Source of the DNA: Leptotrichia sp. oral taxon 215
GTDB lineage: Bacteria; Fusobacteriota; Fusobacteriia; Fusobacteriales; Leptotrichiaceae
Assembly: GCA_905371725.1 (NCBI GenBank)
Contig: CAJPML010000023.1
Location: forward strand, 1-8,973
Length of the DNA stretch: 8,973 bases
Direction: 5' to 3'
Below are positions 1 through 6,741 of the stretch, in pieces. Made by a program: the position numbers and the translations under genes. The notes under the pieces were generated by a model, which saw nothing but the letters and a program-made list of their open reading frames with translations, was not told the DNA's origin and did no database searches. Position 1 is the stretch's first letter. Each line of letters begins with the position of its first letter.

Positions 1-843
1 GTAAAATAAGATTGATAATATTATATATGTTACAGCCAGTCCCATCGTTTTCCTTACTTTATCATCTTTTCTTATCATATTCAATTTTTCAAGTTTAATG
101 TACGCATCACTGTCAATAGTATCACCTTTTTTTACAATTATATCCCCTTTATATATTTTTACTTCCTTATCCTGTAGTGAACGAAGGTTTTCTTCTATCT
201 TTTTTGTTGTCGCATCATCATTTATTTTCAGATTTGGTTTAATGAAATTTTTTAAAAATTTTGCATCCAGTTCATCCATCTTAATGTCATTTTTTCTAAG
301 TATTTTTGGAAAATCTTCAGCTTTTACTACTCCTATATTGTAAATTTCAGTAGCCGCTGTTATAAGATTAACTATGTAGCTGACATCATTTCTCAGTGCC
401 AGTTGCTTATAATCTTCAACCGTAAGGTTATATTTATGATTTTCCATATAATTTTCTATAGATTCATCATTTGAAACATCCAATCCTTTTAAATCCTGAA
501 AGAAAAGATTAATAGAATCAATAGTTTCCTTTTTTACTTCAGGAATTTCATCGTATTCCGGAGTTGTAGTCTTCATTATTTTATCCTGAATATTATCATC
601 CAGAATATCAATATAATATGTAACATTCTTGTAGGCAATTATGTCAGACTGGGCAACAGAGCCAATTTTATAGTCCCGTTGTAATCTTGAAATTTCTATA
701 ATTATACCAAAAATTAGAAATACAAAAATAGCAAGTACAAAACGGAACAGAAATTTTCTCCGTTTTTTTGTATTACTACTCCCCTGCTTTCTTTTTTCCT
801 TTATTTCCAGAACAATTTCACGACCCAATATATTAATTACCAT
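1..843 (-). CDS. pgpH: PgpH-like 7TM-HD family c-di-AMP phosphodiesterase, N-terminal part (runs off the window)
   Basis: Open from an ATG at 843 to the window edge (281 codons, no stop), so the gene is partial at its 3' end. Visible layout: a basic N-terminal cytoplasmic stretch (to about residue 32), one membrane helix (about 33-52), then a roughly 210-residue extracytoplasmic domain. The start of a second membrane segment (about 266-281) lies at the edge. The outer domain resembles the 7TMR-HDED domain of PgpH/YqfF: GSVAQSDIIAYKNV (61-74) early on, and a closing block YKGDIIVKKGDTIDSD (231-246). The membrane bundle and the catalytic HD domain, which in characterised PgpH hydrolyses c-di-AMP, lie outside the window, so activity cannot be judged here. 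GGAGG stands 5 nt before the ATG. The gene starts 12 bp after the helicase gene and is probably cotranscribed with it. Confidence in the family is high, from domain pattern alone. Confidence 0.85.
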   Translation of the reverse strand, partial: MVINILGREIVLEIKEKRKQGSSNTKKRRKFLFRFVLAIFVFLIFGIIIEISRLQRDYKIGSVAQSDIIAYKNVTYYIDILDDNIQDKIMKTTTPEYDEIPEVKKETIDSINLFFQDLKGLDVSNDESIENYMENHKYNLTVEDYKQLALRNDVSYIVNLITAATEIYNIGVVKAEDFPKILRKNDIKMDELDAKFLKNFIKPNLKINDDATTKKIEENLRSLQDKEVKIYKGDIIVKKGDTIDSDAYIKLEKLNMIRKDDKVRKTMGLAVTYIILSILFY

Positions 844-855
844 TTTATCCTCCAA

Positions 856-3327
856 TTACTCTGTATATTCCATTTCTAAAATTTCTCTTTTACTTTTTAT
901 AGTTACATTTTTTGGTAATGCCCTTAAAAATTTCTTTCCGTAACTTTTCTTTATTACCCTGTTATCTAATATCGTTATAATTCCCTTATCTTTCTTACTC
1001 CTTATAAGCCTTCCTATTCCCTGCTTAAATTTTATAACTGCCTGCGGTACCTGATAGTCATTAAAAGGATTTTTCCCTTTTTCCCTTATATTTTCTATAA
1101 TAGCTTCCGTTACCGGATCATTAGGCACTTTAAACGGGAGTTTCACTATGATTACAGACTGCAGCTGTTCCCCCTGAACATCTACTCCCTCCCAGAAACT
1201 GTCTGTTCCAAATAACACAGGATTTTTAGAACTTTTAAATATTTCTATCATTTCATGTCTAGGATAGTCATTCTGTTTTATCAGTGTGTAGTCATTTTTG
1301 CTGAAATACACTTTTATTTTATTATACAGATAATTCATGGAGCTATATGATGTAAAGAGAAGAAAACAATGCCCTTCTGTCTTTTTTATTATTTTTTCCA
1401 CGAATCTTACTAGATCATCTAAAAATTCTATATTGTTTGGATCAAGTGTATCTTCAGGAATATACACTTCCATCTGCTTTTCATAATCAAACGGTGAATC
1501 TATTATTCTTTCCTCAACCTTTTTTCCTTTGTTATCCGTTAATCCAAGACTCTCCCTGAAATAACTGAATTTATTATCTACAGCCAATGTCGCCGAAGTA
1601 AAAACCATTCGTTCCATTTTACTAAACAGGCTGTTATTTAAATCTTCTGATATATCAAAAGGTGTGGCATGTAGTTCTATATTAGCTTTTGATGGGATAA
1701 AATTCAGCCAGTATACATAATCCCTGTCATTTGACTCTATAATAAATTCAAAGTTTTTATAATAATCTTTCAGTCTGCTATAATATTTTGTAAAATCAAA
1801 GATTATTCCATCTTCATCTTCAAGGTCGAAGTCTTCTATATTATTTAAAAATTTATTTATTTTTCGTATAAGTTCACCATATATTTCTTTCAGTTCTATG
1901 TTTTTATCTACTATTTCCTTCCAAAATTTAGTATTCTTTATTTTAGGTCTATCTATTCTTTCCTTTATTTCAGCATTTGACAGTTCCTGAGCAAAAGGGT
2001 ACATTATCCTGTCAAATATTTCATTTCCCTTATTGTAAAAACTGTTCAAAATATTAATAATTTCTTCCTTCATGTCATCTATTCTGACATAGTTTTCCTG
2101 AGACAGGTTCTCATTTAGATATCCCAGCAGTTTTGTCAATGCTCCTGCATTATTCTTACCTGTTGCCCTTGTATTGTGAATACTTCCCATTAATCTCCCA
2201 AATGAATATCTTGAAATTTCATAAGTAAAATAATTTCTCGCAGTATCTTCAAGGTTATGCGCCTCATCAAATACAACAATATCATAATTAGGCAGTATCG
2301 AATACTCTGTATTGAAGCCAATTTCATTTCTTATTGACAAATCTGCAAAAAACATATGATGATTTAATATCAGCATATTTGCATCAGAAATATTTTTTCT
2401 TGCCTTAAAAAAATGACAGCTTGAATAAAATTGACATTTTACTCCCATACAAGTATCGGTTTCACTTTTTATCTGTTCCCATATCCTGTATGGAACATCA
2501 TATTTCAGTTCTCCTCTGTCACCTGTTTTAGTAACATTATCCCACTCCATAAGATTTTTAATTATCTTTTTTTCCTGCTTTTCTTCTTCTGTATCCTTTT
2601 CAGTCACAATTGTGTTCATATTGTGCAGTTTTCTTTTACTTAGATAATTTCCCCTTCCCTTCACTATTTCATATTGAAATTCTCTTTCGATTATCTTTTC
2701 AATTAAAGGAATGTCTTTACTTATAAGCTGTTCCTGAAGATTTATCGTATTTGTTGAAATAATGAGTTTCAGGTTATTTTCCAGGGCATATAATAACGTA
2801 GGCAGCAGATATGCTATTGTCTTTCCTGTACCTGTACCTGCTTCAACTATAAGTTTCCTGTTGTTATTCATACATTTTTCAATATTCTTTGACATCTCGT
2901 ACTGTTCCTTACGAGTTTCAAATTTACCTATTTTTTCATGAATTCTTCCATTTTCTCCAAAATATTCATCTATATCTATTTCTGACTGTTTTTTTAAAGG
3001 CACTATTACATAAATATCATCTACACTGTTATTCACAATGTAGGATGCTCCTCCACTGTTTCCATATGTGCCTGAAACAGATATATCTGCATTTGAAGGA
3101 AGTAAAACTCCTGAAGGATGATTATGTATTATTACTTCATTTTTCTTCATCATATTAAGTAATGCCGCCACGGAATATTCATTTCCCCTTGCTATGACTT
3201 CTATTTCAGAAACTATTCCCGATTCATCCGGAATTCCTCTGAAAAAGACTTCATTTCCATTAGCTTCATTTATCTCTTCTCTCATTTTTTCAATTGTATC
3301 GGCATTAATAAAATCAGTAATTTTCAT
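856..3327 (-). CDS. DinG/XPD-type superfamily 2 helicase with N-terminal JAMM (RadC-like) domain
   Basis: This 823-aa protein has two parts. Residues 1-135 look like a JAB/MPN domain. HNHPSG (68-73), S78 and D81 fit the zinc-binding JAMM pattern HxH-x7-SxxD exactly, and E26 in GNEVFF is a candidate catalytic glutamate. The HNHPSG wording is close to RadC. Residues 135-823 are a DinG/XPD-like helicase: Walker A GTGTGKT (164-170), DEAH box (354-357), motif III VFTSATL (575-581), GTDSFWEGVD (707-716) and arginine-finger motif QGIGRLIRS (769-777). Cys293, Cys298 and Cys304 have the 5/6 spacing of the DinG Fe-S cluster, but the expected first cysteine in the KGRGNYL block is Ser230. Family members unwind DNA, 5'-3' where tested, in repair or replication-transcription conflicts. 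Gram-positive DinG carries an exonuclease domain at this end instead of JAMM. GGAGG lies just before the ATG, and a good promoter lies upstream. Confidence 0.9.
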   Translation of the reverse strand: MKITDFINADTIEKMREEINEANGNEVFFRGIPDESGIVSEIEVIARGNEYSVAALLNMMKKNEVIIHNHPSGVLLPSNADISVSGTYGNSGGASYIVNNSVDDIYVIVPLKKQSEIDIDEYFGENGRIHEKIGKFETRKEQYEMSKNIEKCMNNNRKLIVEAGTGTGKTIAYLLPTLLYALENNLKLIISTNTINLQEQLISKDIPLIEKIIEREFQYEIVKGRGNYLSKRKLHNMNTIVTEKDTEEEKQEKKIIKNLMEWDNVTKTGDRGELKYDVPYRIWEQIKSETDTCMGVKCQFYSSCHFFKARKNISDANMLILNHHMFFADLSIRNEIGFNTEYSILPNYDIVVFDEAHNLEDTARNYFTYEISRYSFGRLMGSIHNTRATGKNNAGALTKLLGYLNENLSQENYVRIDDMKEEIINILNSFYNKGNEIFDRIMYPFAQELSNAEIKERIDRPKIKNTKFWKEIVDKNIELKEIYGELIRKINKFLNNIEDFDLEDEDGIIFDFTKYYSRLKDYYKNFEFIIESNDRDYVYWLNFIPSKANIELHATPFDISEDLNNSLFSKMERMVFTSATLAVDNKFSYFRESLGLTDNKGKKVEERIIDSPFDYEKQMEVYIPEDTLDPNNIEFLDDLVRFVEKIIKKTEGHCFLLFTSYSSMNYLYNKIKVYFSKNDYTLIKQNDYPRHEMIEIFKSSKNPVLFGTDSFWEGVDVQGEQLQSVIIVKLPFKVPNDPVTEAIIENIREKGKNPFNDYQVPQAVIKFKQGIGRLIRSKKDKGIITILDNRVIKKSYGKKFLRALPKNVTIKSKREILEMEYTE

Positions 3328-3345
3328 TTCTCCTCCTACTTAAAG

Positions 3346-3374
3346 ATTTTACTATATATAAGGTTTTTTTTCAA
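3346..3374 (-). promoter_or_regulatory. Sigma-70-type promoter for the helicase-pgpH unit
   Basis: Read on the minus strand, TTGAAA (3369-3374) is separated by exactly 17 nt from TAAAAT (3346-3351). Each box differs from consensus at one base. It lies 19-47 bp before the helicase ATG, with the AGGAGG ribosome site in between, and just after the terminator-like palindrome. This makes a separate transcription unit likely. The AT-rich background makes chance matches common, so this remains a prediction. Confidence 0.6.
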
Positions 3375-3394
3375 CTTTTTCTTTACTTTCTCAT

Positions 3395-3448
3395 AAAAAA
3401 TATGTACCTCCAAACTTTTCAATTTTCATTGTCCAGTTTATTGGTACA
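3395..3448 (-). terminator. Likely Rho-independent terminator of the metal-uptake operon, formed by a nested palindrome
   Basis: On the minus strand TGTACC (3448-3443) pairs with GGTACA (3408-3403). Inside it AAACT pairs with AGTTT, then CAAT pairs with ATTG around a GAAA tetraloop. The three helices are separated by symmetric 3x3 internal loops, one of which (GGA opposite AAA) could form G-A pairs. The arms are 21 nt each. Two bases after the stem comes TTTTTT (3400-3395). It lies about 87 bp after the stop of the DUF4198 gene, and no later U-run of this length occurs before the helicase promoter. It could also be a dispersed palindromic repeat. Confidence 0.6.
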
Positions 3449-3534
3449 AGCTTTAAATTATTTTTGTTATGATAACTCTTAAATCTTCTAAATCTTTTAA
3501 GCGTAATTCTTAAATTCCTTCATCGTTATTTTTT

Positions 3535-4329
3535 CTATTTTACCTCAATTAGTAAAGTTGTATCTTCCACATATTTCTTTTCTCTGTCTATCATTGCTCT
3601 TCCTCTTATAGACCATAGTCCTTTATGTGGGAAAGAAACTACAAAATAACCGTTACTGTCTGTATAAGTTCTTAGTGCAATCTTTTCCTTCTGAAGTTTC
3701 CCTGTGAATGTTCCTTTTTTCATATCCACTTTACCATTTATATAGTCTATTGAAATGTCTGTATCCTTCATTGGATTACCTTTTTTATCTACAAGAAGTC
3801 CTTTAAATACTGAATTTACATTTACTTGAGACGGATTTGTAAAAGGAATTATTTCATAGTAACCATCAGCAACTCTTGTTTTCCAGTCATTTCCCTTACT
3901 TCCATCCTTTGTTATAACTGTTTTTACAATTCCATTAAACAGGTAGGAGCTTCCATCATCAAAAGTCTGTCCAGGAACAGCAACAATTACCCAGTCTCCT
4001 CCACCTTTTAATTCATTGTCCAGTGTAAAGTCAAAAGTTCTTCCAGAAGCTTTATCTGTAGTTATTTTTCCTTCCTTTACTTTTCCAGTTAAATCTATTT
4101 TTTCACCATTGTGTATGGCAAATACTTTTTCCGCCATATGAGTTTCATTTTTTACCTTTCCGACAGGTATAGGAGCTTCCTCACCACCATCATCCGGATG
4201 TCCAAACATTACCTTGAAAGGAACTGATGTTTTTCCTGTTACATTTAAAGTATCAGTGTAAATAAACTGATTGTGGGCACTTAGATTTACTGCAGTTAAT
4301 ACAGCTAAAATTCCTAAAATTTTTTTCAT
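3535..4329 (-). CDS. DUF4198-family secreted protein, probable periplasmic metal-uptake accessory
   Basis: A 264-aa protein with a clear signal peptide (MKK, then a hydrophobic core to about residue 16) and probable cleavage after Leu-Ser-Ala18. Cleavage there would leave His19 as the first mature residue. The body fits the DUF4198 pattern: GHPDDG (43-48) near the N-terminus, GDWVIVAVPGQTF in the middle, and a C-terminal Ig-like part with LLVDKKGNPMKD (178-189) and PHKGLW (234-239). Other histidines are 44, 64, 73 and 235. DUF4198 proteins often sit beside nickel or cobalt transporters and are thought to act in the periplasm, but the biochemical role is poorly known. Here it is the last gene of the metal ABC cluster. 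AGGAGGT lies 8 nt before the ATG. A 65-bp gap with a possible promoter separates it from the preceding gene, so it may also be expressed alone. Confidence 0.8.
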   Translation of the reverse strand: MKKILGILAVLTAVNLSAHNQFIYTDTLNVTGKTSVPFKVMFGHPDDGGEEAPIPVGKVKNETHMAEKVFAIHNGEKIDLTGKVKEGKITTDKASGRTFDFTLDNELKGGGDWVIVAVPGQTFDDGSSYLFNGIVKTVITKDGSKGNDWKTRVADGYYEIIPFTNPSQVNVNSVFKGLLVDKKGNPMKDTDISIDYINGKVDMKKGTFTGKLQKEKIALRTYTDSNGYFVVSFPHKGLWSIRGRAMIDREKKYVEDTTLLIEVK

Positions 4330-4353
4330 TAAAAATTACCTCCTGTATTTTAT

Positions 4354-4382
4354 ATTATAATATATCAATAAATTGATAACAT
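4354..4382 (-). promoter_or_regulatory. Possible internal promoter with an inverted repeat between its boxes
   Basis: On the minus strand a perfect TATAAT (4354-4359) lies 17 nt from ATGTTA (4377-4382), a weak -35 match. The spacer contains the inverted repeat TATCAA-TAAA-TTGATA (4363-4378), placed where a repressor could block RNA polymerase. The gap is very AT-rich, so this is tentative. Confidence 0.35.
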
Positions 4383-4394
4383 CTTAATTCCCCA

Positions 4395-4814
4395 TTATTT
4401 TTGACTCATTTTATCCTTCCATTCCTTTAGGTAGTCATCTTTTTCAAGTTTTTTCTTCCATTCCGGAACTTCATTTTCTTCAAGTTTAGGTCCTTTTTTA
4501 GTAATAATATGTGCTGGTCCTCCATTGAAAACAATTTCATACTTTGGAGTTAAGGGCTTTAAAATTGTTACTGAACTTTTTTTATCAAATTTTCCTTTAA
4601 ATATTATCATTTTCCCTTCATAAGTATCTTCTGGTCCATTATACGGTTTATCCTTTACTATAAAAAATTCCATTCCATCAGCTTTTTCACCATTTGAAAA
4701 TCCTGCTTCAATATATATGGTTCCGTCTTTATTGTCATCCACTGATAAAAGAGGCGCATGTGCAAAAACTGTAACTGAAATAAAAACAAGACACATCATA
4801 ATTAATTTTTTCAT
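4395..4814 (-). CDS. Small secreted protein of unknown function, mature N-terminus predicted to be His
   Basis: I do not recognise a named family. The 139-aa product has a signal peptide (MKKLIMM, hydrophobic to about residue 15) with probable cleavage after Val-Phe-Ala18, exposing His19 in HAPLLSVDDN. Only two histidines exist, His19 and His102 (GGPAHI). The mature part looks like a single beta-rich domain (for example GTIYIEAGFSNG, 31-42) with a charged, Lys/Glu-rich helical tail (about 110-139). The general plan recalls CopC or DUF4198-like Ig folds, where an N-terminal His binds metal, but no homology is claimed. An upstream in-frame ATG at 4829 lacks a ribosome site, while GAGGG stands 8 nt before the ATG at 4814, so I use the latter. 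It lies between the second binding protein (27-bp gap) and the DUF4198 gene, so a role in periplasmic metal handling is likely by context. Confidence 0.75.
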   Translation of the reverse strand: MKKLIMMCLVFISVTVFAHAPLLSVDDNKDGTIYIEAGFSNGEKADGMEFFIVKDKPYNGPEDTYEGKMIIFKGKFDKKSSVTILKPLTPKYEIVFNGGPAHIITKKGPKLEENEVPEWKKKLEKDDYLKEWKDKMSQK

Positions 4815-4819
4815 ATTTT

Positions 4820-4827
4820 CTTCCCTC
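4820..4827 (-). promoter_or_regulatory. Ribosome binding site deciding the start of the 139-aa secreted protein
   Basis: GAGGGAAG on the minus strand ends 5 nt before the ATG at 4814 (8 nt from the GAGGG core). The alternative ATG at 4829 overlaps this site and has only AT-rich sequence upstream, so the shorter protein beginning MKKLIMM is preferred. That form also gives a cleaner signal peptide. Confidence 0.65.
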
Positions 4828-4841
4828 ATTTCATAAAGTTA

Positions 4842-5753
4842 TTATTTTTTATCCATAGATTTCATAGCTTCCACTAATTTTTCCATGTTTTCCTTCATTC
4901 CTTTTATATAACCATCCGGATCCATTTTTCCATCCAGTTCCCGTGGAATGTTGAAAGTATCCAGAACTAAAAATTTTCCACCTTTTTTCTCTATTTCATT
5001 GATAATTTCCTTTTTTATCCATCTGTCTGATATAAAAATTTTAGAATTATTCTTTTTCATAATTTCAGAAACATTTTTTACTGTCACTTCATTTGAATCT
5101 GTATAGTTAAAGAAAATATTCAAATCATTAAACAAATAGTCAAGATTTTCTGTAAGAGTGATTACTGACAGAGAATTCAAGGTCAAAGTCTTTTCAAGAT
5201 ATCCATTTTCTATTTCTTTTATTTCCTGAGAAAACTTTGTAAGATTTTTTTCTATTGTTTTACTGTTTTCAGGAAAAAGCTCAGATAAATCATCAGCAGC
5301 TATATTTGCCATTTTTATGACATTCTGAAAGCTCATCCATACATATGGATTCCTATCTCCATTTTTATAATTTAAAAGAGACAGTGATAAATAATCATTC
5401 CCTGAAAAAGAATAACTTGCATCAATTTCAACAATTCTTATATTCTTTCTACGTGCATATTCATAAAGATAATCATTGTTCCAGACTTTAGCAACATCAA
5501 CGACAGCAACAGCTTCTTTAGCAGAAGACAAATCCAGATCACTGTTATCAAAAGCTGATTTTCCATAATCCATCGAAACATCAGAATCAAATATTGAATA
5601 AACTTCAATATCAGAATCCTTTGTTATGTTCTTTACAATGGAATAAACTGACTGAATTGATGTTAAAACTTTTTTATTTTTTTTAAATGTACGGTTTTCT
5701 GCATACATTGTTCCTATCAGCAAAAACATTAATATAAATGTTATTTTCTTCAA
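4842..5753 (-). CDS. Second ZnuA-like (cluster A-I) periplasmic binding protein, lacking all histidines
   Basis: A 303-aa protein with a signal peptide (to about residue 18, MYA/EN) and a faint but ordered likeness to ZnuA-type binding proteins. It has an N-terminal lobe opening KVLTSIQSVYSIVKNIT, a block NPYVWMS (135-141) matching the family's DPHxW motif, and a long linking helix (about 143-182). The C-terminal lobe has KIFISDRW (238-245) and VLDTFN (263-268). There is no His and no Cys in the whole protein. The residues aligning with the usual metal ligands appear to be Tyr137 and Glu202, with Asp243 kept. It may bind something other than a free ion, bind a partner, or have lost binding. 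The start is TTG (5753), supported by GGAGG 9 nt upstream. It follows the permease by 26 bp in the same operon. Family assignment is moderately sure; substrate is unknown. Confidence 0.75.
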   Translation of the reverse strand: MKKITFILMFLLIGTMYAENRTFKKNKKVLTSIQSVYSIVKNITKDSDIEVYSIFDSDVSMDYGKSAFDNSDLDLSSAKEAVAVVDVAKVWNNDYLYEYARRKNIRIVEIDASYSFSGNDYLSLSLLNYKNGDRNPYVWMSFQNVIKMANIAADDLSELFPENSKTIEKNLTKFSQEIKEIENGYLEKTLTLNSLSVITLTENLDYLFNDLNIFFNYTDSNEVTVKNVSEIMKKNNSKIFISDRWIKKEIINEIEKKGGKFLVLDTFNIPRELDGKMDPDGYIKGMKENMEKLVEAMKSMDKK

Positions 5754-5760
5754 TCTTAAT

Positions 5761-5767
5761 TTCCTCC
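5761..5767 (-). promoter_or_regulatory. Strong ribosome binding site supporting a TTG start
   Basis: GGAGGAA on the minus strand precedes TTG at 5753 with 9 nt from GGAGG to the start. The TTG is followed directly by a normal signal peptide (KKITFILMF), so the rare start codon is likely real and may lower expression relative to the neighbours. Confidence 0.65.
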
Positions 5768-5779
5768 ATTCTAAAAAAT

Positions 5780-6673
5780 TTATTCGCTTCCATTAAATTT
5801 TCCGTTTATATTCTTGATTACAACCGTTATAAAGAATATAAACGATGCCATTAAAATTATTGCTCCTCCTGAAGGTATCGATATATTATAATGAATAGGC
5901 ACAACAACTCCTAGAATGCAGCTTAAAAGCGAAAAAAATATACTATAAAAGAAAAAACCGCTTATTGATTTTGACAGATTTTTTGCTGATGCAGCAGGAA
6001 TTAAAAGCAGTGCTTCCACTAATGCCGCACCTATTATTTTTACAGAAACTACGGTTACGAGAGTAACAGTTACTGTAAATATATATTCCATTAGCTTGAC
6101 GTTTACTCCCTTTACTGTCGCCATATTTGCATTAAAGCTTGAAAGAAGTATCCTGTTAAATAATGGTATAAGAACTATTCCTAAAACTGTAATTGTAACT
6201 ACAAGAATCAATATATCAGAATCACTGACAGTAAGGATGGATCCAAACATAACATTTTCAATCATATGGGAATTTGCCTTTGCAGAAACAAAAATAAGCA
6301 GTGAGCCACCCAATGCTATTGATATTGATAAAAAGATACCTATCAAAGTATCTGTGGACATTTTTGTCCTGTTTCTTGTATAATTTATAAGCAGTCCAAA
6401 TATTATGCAATATGTAAACAGCATGACATATGGGGCATTAATAGGTTCACCTGCCATTACTCCAAAAGCTATTCCTGTAAGTGCGGCATGACCTATCGCT
6501 TCAGAGAAAAATGCCATTCTTTTAGTTACAACCATTGTTCCTATTCCACCTAAAATTGTTCCTATAAACAAGGTACATATAAGGGAATTTATTACAAAGG
6601 CATATTTAAAATATTCAGGTAACATCTGCCTGTTTGCCATATCTGTAAAAAAAGTTCTAATAATTTCGAGCAT
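5780..6673 (-). CDS. Metal ABC transporter permease, ABC-3 (ZnuB/MntB) family
   Basis: A 297-aa integral inner-membrane protein forming the channel of the zinc/manganese-type importer, normally as a homodimer bound to two ATPase subunits. About eight or nine membrane segments are visible. Family features include the early loop VTKRMAFFSEAIGHAALTG (49-67), matching the conserved 'rrMa..gdalsHa.l.G' coupling region. The late block GAALVEALLLIPAASAKN (215-232) matches the family's 'LLv.PaatA' motif. Length is normal for the family (about 260-300). An ATG at 6691 would add six residues but lacks a ribosome site. The GGAGG just after it lies 11 nt before the ATG at 6673, so 6673 is chosen. It lies between the ATPase (68 bp upstream) and the second binding protein (26 bp downstream). 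Substrate cannot be told from sequence: Zn, Mn, Fe or Ni are all possible. Confidence 0.92.
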   Translation of the reverse strand: MLEIIRTFFTDMANRQMLPEYFKYAFVINSLICTLFIGTILGGIGTMVVTKRMAFFSEAIGHAALTGIAFGVMAGEPINAPYVMLFTYCIIFGLLINYTRNRTKMSTDTLIGIFLSISIALGGSLLIFVSAKANSHMIENVMFGSILTVSDSDILILVVTITVLGIVLIPLFNRILLSSFNANMATVKGVNVKLMEYIFTVTVTLVTVVSVKIIGAALVEALLLIPAASAKNLSKSISGFFFYSIFFSLLSCILGVVVPIHYNISIPSGGAIILMASFIFFITVVIKNINGKFNGSE

Positions 6674-6682
6674 TTTTACAAT

Positions 6683-6689
6683 TTCCTCC
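6683..6689 (-). promoter_or_regulatory. Ribosome binding site deciding the permease start
   Basis: GGAGGAA on the minus strand lies between the two candidate starts. It can only serve the inner ATG at 6673 and overlaps the first codons of the longer reading, which has no purine-rich site of its own. Confidence 0.6.
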
Positions 6690-6741
6690 ATTTTTTAATA
6701 TAAGTAGAAAAATATTCTGAAAGTAAAAAGCATAAACAGAA

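Larger units (their letters stand above)
3328..3534. other. 207-bp intergenic region between the two transcription units
   Basis: The gap holds the helicase ribosome site and promoter (3328-3374) and the palindromic terminator (3395-3448). It also holds a short perfect inverted repeat GTTAT-G-ATAAC (3466-3476) of unknown meaning, and a stretch with repeated CTTAAA/TTTAAG blocks (about 3478-3516). No convincing gene is present. One minus-strand frame stays open for 42 codons (3391-3519) but has no start or ribosome site and overlaps the palindrome. Confidence 0.6.

Noticed and set aside
98..343. Plus-strand open frame of 81 codons, and similar plus-strand frames near 2431, 2889, 3826, 6096, 7280, 7660 and 8152
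   Set aside because: All lie opposite well-supported minus-strand genes, have low-complexity Phe/Ser/Leu-rich products, and lack family motifs.
3466..3476. Perfect short palindrome GTTAT-G-ATAAC resembling part of a Fur-type site
   Set aside because: Too short, poor match to the full Fur consensus, and it lies downstream of a stop codon and upstream of a terminator rather than at a promoter.
3391..3519. Minus-strand frame open for 42 codons in the gap, ending KIEKFGGTYFL then stop, possibly a gene or transposase remnant
   Set aside because: It has no start codon with a ribosome site (only one internal Met), overlaps the palindromic terminator, and I cannot tie it to any family.
4815..4829. 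Upstream ATG adding MREEN to the small secreted protein
   Set aside because: No ribosome site in front, and the purine-rich GAGGG falls within the added codons and serves the inner ATG.
6674..6741. 68-bp gap between ATPase and permease examined for an internal promoter (TATATT box)
   Set aside because: No acceptable -35 box at 16-18 nt and no hairpin; it looks like plain intra-operon spacing.
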